A stretch of 64,000 bases of DNA from Thiohalobacter sp. (lineage in GTDB: Bacteria; Pseudomonadota; Gammaproteobacteria; Thiohalobacterales; Thiohalobacteraceae): positions 1-64,000 of the forward strand of contig NZ_JALTON010000040.1 of the NCBI RefSeq assembly GCF_027000115.1. Reading direction: 5' to 3'. Both the position numbers and the translations under genes were made by a program. The stretch's first letter is position 1; the number at the start of each line of letters is the position of its first letter. The notes below the pieces were generated by a model. The model was given only the letters and a program-made list of their open reading frames with translations, was not told the DNA's origin and ran no database searches. Shown here one piece after another: positions 61,939 to 64,000 of the stretch.

Positions 61939-63303
61939 ATGGAACTGCATGTCGTGATCCTTGCCGCCGGGCAGGGAACAAGGATGAAATCGGACCTGCC
62001 CAAGGTGCTGCACCCGCTGGCCGGCCGGCCGCTGCTGGGACACGTCATAGAGGCCGCTCGCAAGCTGGATCCTGCCGCCATCCAGGTGGTGTATGGCCAT
62101 GGCGGTGACCGGGTGCGGGCCGCGCTGTCCGACGCCGGCGTCGACTGGATCGAGCAGGCCGAGCAGCTCGGGACCGGCCACGCCGTCGCCCAGGCGCTGC
62201 CGGCCATCCCCGACGCCGCCAGGGTGCTGGTCCTCTACGGCGACGTGCCCCTGATCGCCCCGGCCACCCTGCGCCGCCTGGTGGAGGCCGCCGGCACCGA
62301 TGGCCTGGGCCTGCTCACCGCCGAGCTGCCCGACCCCGCCGGCTACGGGCGCATCCTGCGCGATGGGCAAGGCACGGTCATCGGCATCGTCGAGCACAAG
62401 GATGCCAGTCCCGAGCAGCACGCGATCCGCGAGATCAACACCGGCTTCCTCGCCGTCGGTGCAGAGCGCCTGCGCGACTGGATCGCGCGGCTCGACAATC
62501 GCAATGCCCAGGGCGAGTACTACCTGACCGACATCATCGCCATGGCCGCCGCCGACCATGTGCCGGTGCGCGCGGTTCACCCCGACGCCCTGCACGAAAT
62601 CCTCGGCGTCAACGACCGTCGCCAGCTCGCCGAGCTGGAACGCATCCACCAGCGCCTGCAGGCCGAGGCCCTGCTGCTGGCGGGTGTCAGTCTTGCCGAT
62701 CCGATGCGCTTCGACCTGCGCGGCACCCTCGAACACGGCCGCGATGTCCGCATGGACGTCAATTGCATTCTGGAGGGCCGCGTCGTACTGGGCGACCGCG
62801 TGCGCATCGGCCCCGGCTGCCTGTTGCGCAACGTGGAGATCGCGGACGATGTCGAGATCCTGGCCAACTGCGTGATCGAGGACGCCGTCATCGGCGCCGG
62901 TTCGCGTATCGGCCCCTTTGCCCGCATCCGTCCCGAGACGCGGCTGGACCGCGAGGTGCACATCGGCAACTTCGTGGAGCTCAAGAAATCGGACATCGGT
63001 GCCGGCTCCAAGGTGAATCATCTCAGCTATATCGGCGATACCAGCATCGGGCGCGGCGTGAATGTCGGTGCCGGCACCATCACCTGCAACTACGACGGCG
63101 CGAACAAGCACCGCACCGTGATCGAGGACGAGGCCTTCATCGGTTCGGACACCCAGCTGGTGGCGCCGGTCACCGTGGGTCGCGGCGCGACGCTGGGGGC
63201 GGGCACCACCCTCACCCGTGACGCGCCGCCCGGCGAGCTGACCCTCAGCCGCAGTCCGCAGAAGACCATCAAGGGCTGGCAGCGGCCGGTGAAGAAGAAG
63301 TGA
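61939..63303 (+). CDS. glmU: Bifunctional GlcNAc-1-P uridyltransferase / GlcN-1-P acetyltransferase
   Basis: 454 residues (E. coli 456). Makes UDP-GlcNAc for peptidoglycan and LPS. N-terminal pyrophosphorylase with [20 protein letters not shown] and [11 protein letters not shown] (residues about 5-230); C-terminal left-handed beta-helix acetyltransferase with hexapeptide repeats, [20 protein letters not shown] and the acetyl-CoA site [14 protein letters not shown]. It is followed by glmS in the same direction after 174 bases. Confidence 0.98.
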   Translation: MELHVVILAAGQGTRMKSDLPKVLHPLAGRPLLGHVIEAARKLDPAAIQVVYGHGGDRVRAALSDAGVDWIEQAEQLGTGHAVAQALPAIPDAARVLVLYGDVPLIAPATLRRLVEAAGTDGLGLLTAELPDPAGYGRILRDGQGTVIGIVEHKDASPEQHAIREINTGFLAVGAERLRDWIARLDNRNAQGEYYLTDIIAMAAADHVPVRAVHPDALHEILGVNDRRQLAELERIHQRLQAEALLLAGVSLADPMRFDLRGTLEHGRDVRMDVNCILEGRVVLGDRVRIGPGCLLRNVEIADDVEILANCVIEDAVIGAGSRIGPFARIRPETRLDREVHIGNFVELKKSDIGAGSKVNHLSYIGDTSIGRGVNVGAGTITCNYDGANKHRTVIEDEAFIGSDTQLVAPVTVGRGATLGAGTTLTRDAPPGELTLSRSPQKTIKGWQRPVKKK

Positions 63304-63477
63304 GGCGTGAGATGAAGGAATACAACCGGTCACCCGGCGGCCGGATGGACAAGACACAGCGTGGCCATCATGAAACCGTGACTGCGCGAAGCCCGTTGCC
63401 GGCAACCGCCTGCACCTGTCGGCAGGACGGGCCGCCAGCCCGCCCATGCATCTCCGGACCAGGGAAGGCCTGATCCC

Positions 63478-64000
63478 ATGTGCGGCATCGTCGGCGCCAT
63501 TGCCCAACGCAACGTGGCCCCCATTCTCATGGAGGGCCTGCGACGGCTCGAGTATCGCGGCTACGATTCCGCCGGCATTGCCCTGCGCGACGCCGATGGC
63601 CGCATCCAGCGCATCCGCTCGGTGGGCAAGGTCGCCGAGCTGCAGGCGAGGCTGGACGCGGAACCCATCGAGGGTGAACTGGGCATCGCCCACACCCGCT
63701 GGGCCACCCACGGCATTCCCGCCGAACGCAATGCCCACCCGCACATGAGCGGCGAGTCGGTTGCCATCGTCCACAACGGCATCATCGAAAACCACGCCGA
63801 GCTGCGCGAGCGGCTGATCGGCGAGGGCTTCCGCTTTTCCTCGGAGACCGACACCGAGGTCATCGCCCATCTCCTGGCCAGCCTGCTGCGCCAGGAATCC
63901 GATCTGTTCGCCGCGGTGCAGAAGGCGCGCGAGGCCCTGGTCGGTGCCTATGCCCTGGCGGTGATCGCGCCCGGCGAGCCGGATCGCATGATCGTCGCCC
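63478..64000 (+). CDS. glmS: Glutamine-fructose-6-phosphate aminotransferase, N-terminal part (cut by window edge)
   Basis: 174 residues visible of about 610. Class II glutamine amidotransferase domain: catalytic Cys1 after Met removal (CGIVGAIAQRNVAPILMEGL), LEYRGYDSAGIA, IAHTRWATHG, NAHPHMSGESVAIVHNGIIE and FSSETDTEVIAHLL. It makes glucosamine-6-phosphate for the pathway that GlmU completes. AGGGAAGG precedes the ATG. The isomerase domains lie beyond the window. Confidence 0.97.
   Translation, partial: MCGIVGAIAQRNVAPILMEGLRRLEYRGYDSAGIALRDADGRIQRIRSVGKVAELQARLDAEPIEGELGIAHTRWATHGIPAERNAHPHMSGESVAIVHNGIIENHAELRERLIGEGFRFSSETDTEVIAHLLASLLRQESDLFAAVQKAREALVGAYALAVIAPGEPDRMIVA

Noticed and set aside
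61843-63870. Open frame of about 675 codons antisense to glmU and glmS
   Set aside because: Sense genes are unambiguous; product lacks recognisable structure.

Overview
The window is about 64 kb of GC-rich chromosome from a gammaproteobacterium. E. coli-type blocks are recognisable: gpmI/envC opposite yibN-grxC-secB-gpsA; glnA with ntrBC; gyrB-recF-dnaN-dnaA facing rpmH-rnpA-yidD-yidC-mnmE; mnmG-rsmG-parAB-atpIBEFHAGDC-glmU-glmS. High GC, an MSHA-type pilus locus, a class 1B dihydroorotate dehydrogenase and several sulfur-handling proteins (rhodanese, TusA, a PP-loop thiolase-like protein, a possible persulfide-sensing ArsR repressor) would suit a Chromatiales or Ectothiorhodospiraceae-like sulfur-oxidising lineage. 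That placement is inference. No tRNA, rRNA, CRISPR array, IS transposase or prophage gene was seen.

Layout. 1-5 kb: murein hydrolase activator (partial) and phosphoglycerate mutase on the minus strand; an ArsR regulator, rhodanese, glutaredoxin, SecB and GpsA on the plus strand. 5.0-5.54 kb: a nest of dispersed intergenic repeats. 5.56-7.1 kb: trmL and pyrD. 7.3-19.9 kb: a continuous MSHA pilus biogenesis locus with PilN-like protein, mshJKLMN, mshE, mshG, mshA, mshC, mshD, mshO, mshP and a relocated mshI. Its MshP homologue carries an added seven-repeat, disulfide-rich propeller-like region, the most unusual protein here. 19.9-24.9 kb: nitrogen regulation (ntrC, ntrB, a DUF4124 protein, glnA), with sigma-54 and NtrC sites visible. 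24.9-28.3 kb: cation efflux protein, TusA, PP-loop protein and a conserved hypothetical, separated by a MITE-like element. 28.7-34.7 kb: outer-membrane barrel, glyQS, a MazG-like protein, gmhB, plsC and a CigR-like lipoprotein.

34.8-45.1 kb is the replication-origin region. gyrB, recF, dnaN and dnaA lie on the minus strand; rpmH, rnpA, yidD, yidC and mnmE on the plus strand. There is an AT-rich dnaN-dnaA spacer with DnaA-box-like sites and two identical parS sites inside recF. The matching ParA/ParB genes are at 52.6-54.3 kb. Between mnmE and mnmG sit slyD and a moxR-DUF58-tgpA (transglutaminase) group. 54.4-61.6 kb is a complete F1Fo ATP synthase operon with a clear sigma-70 promoter and a terminator, followed by glmU and the 5' part of glmS.

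Non-coding structure is unusually rich. There is a dispersed 130-150 bp palindromic element (three copies plus a solo end), a 264 bp element with 24 bp inverted ends, REP-like GTAG-headed hairpins, and an inverted repeat between atpG and atpD.
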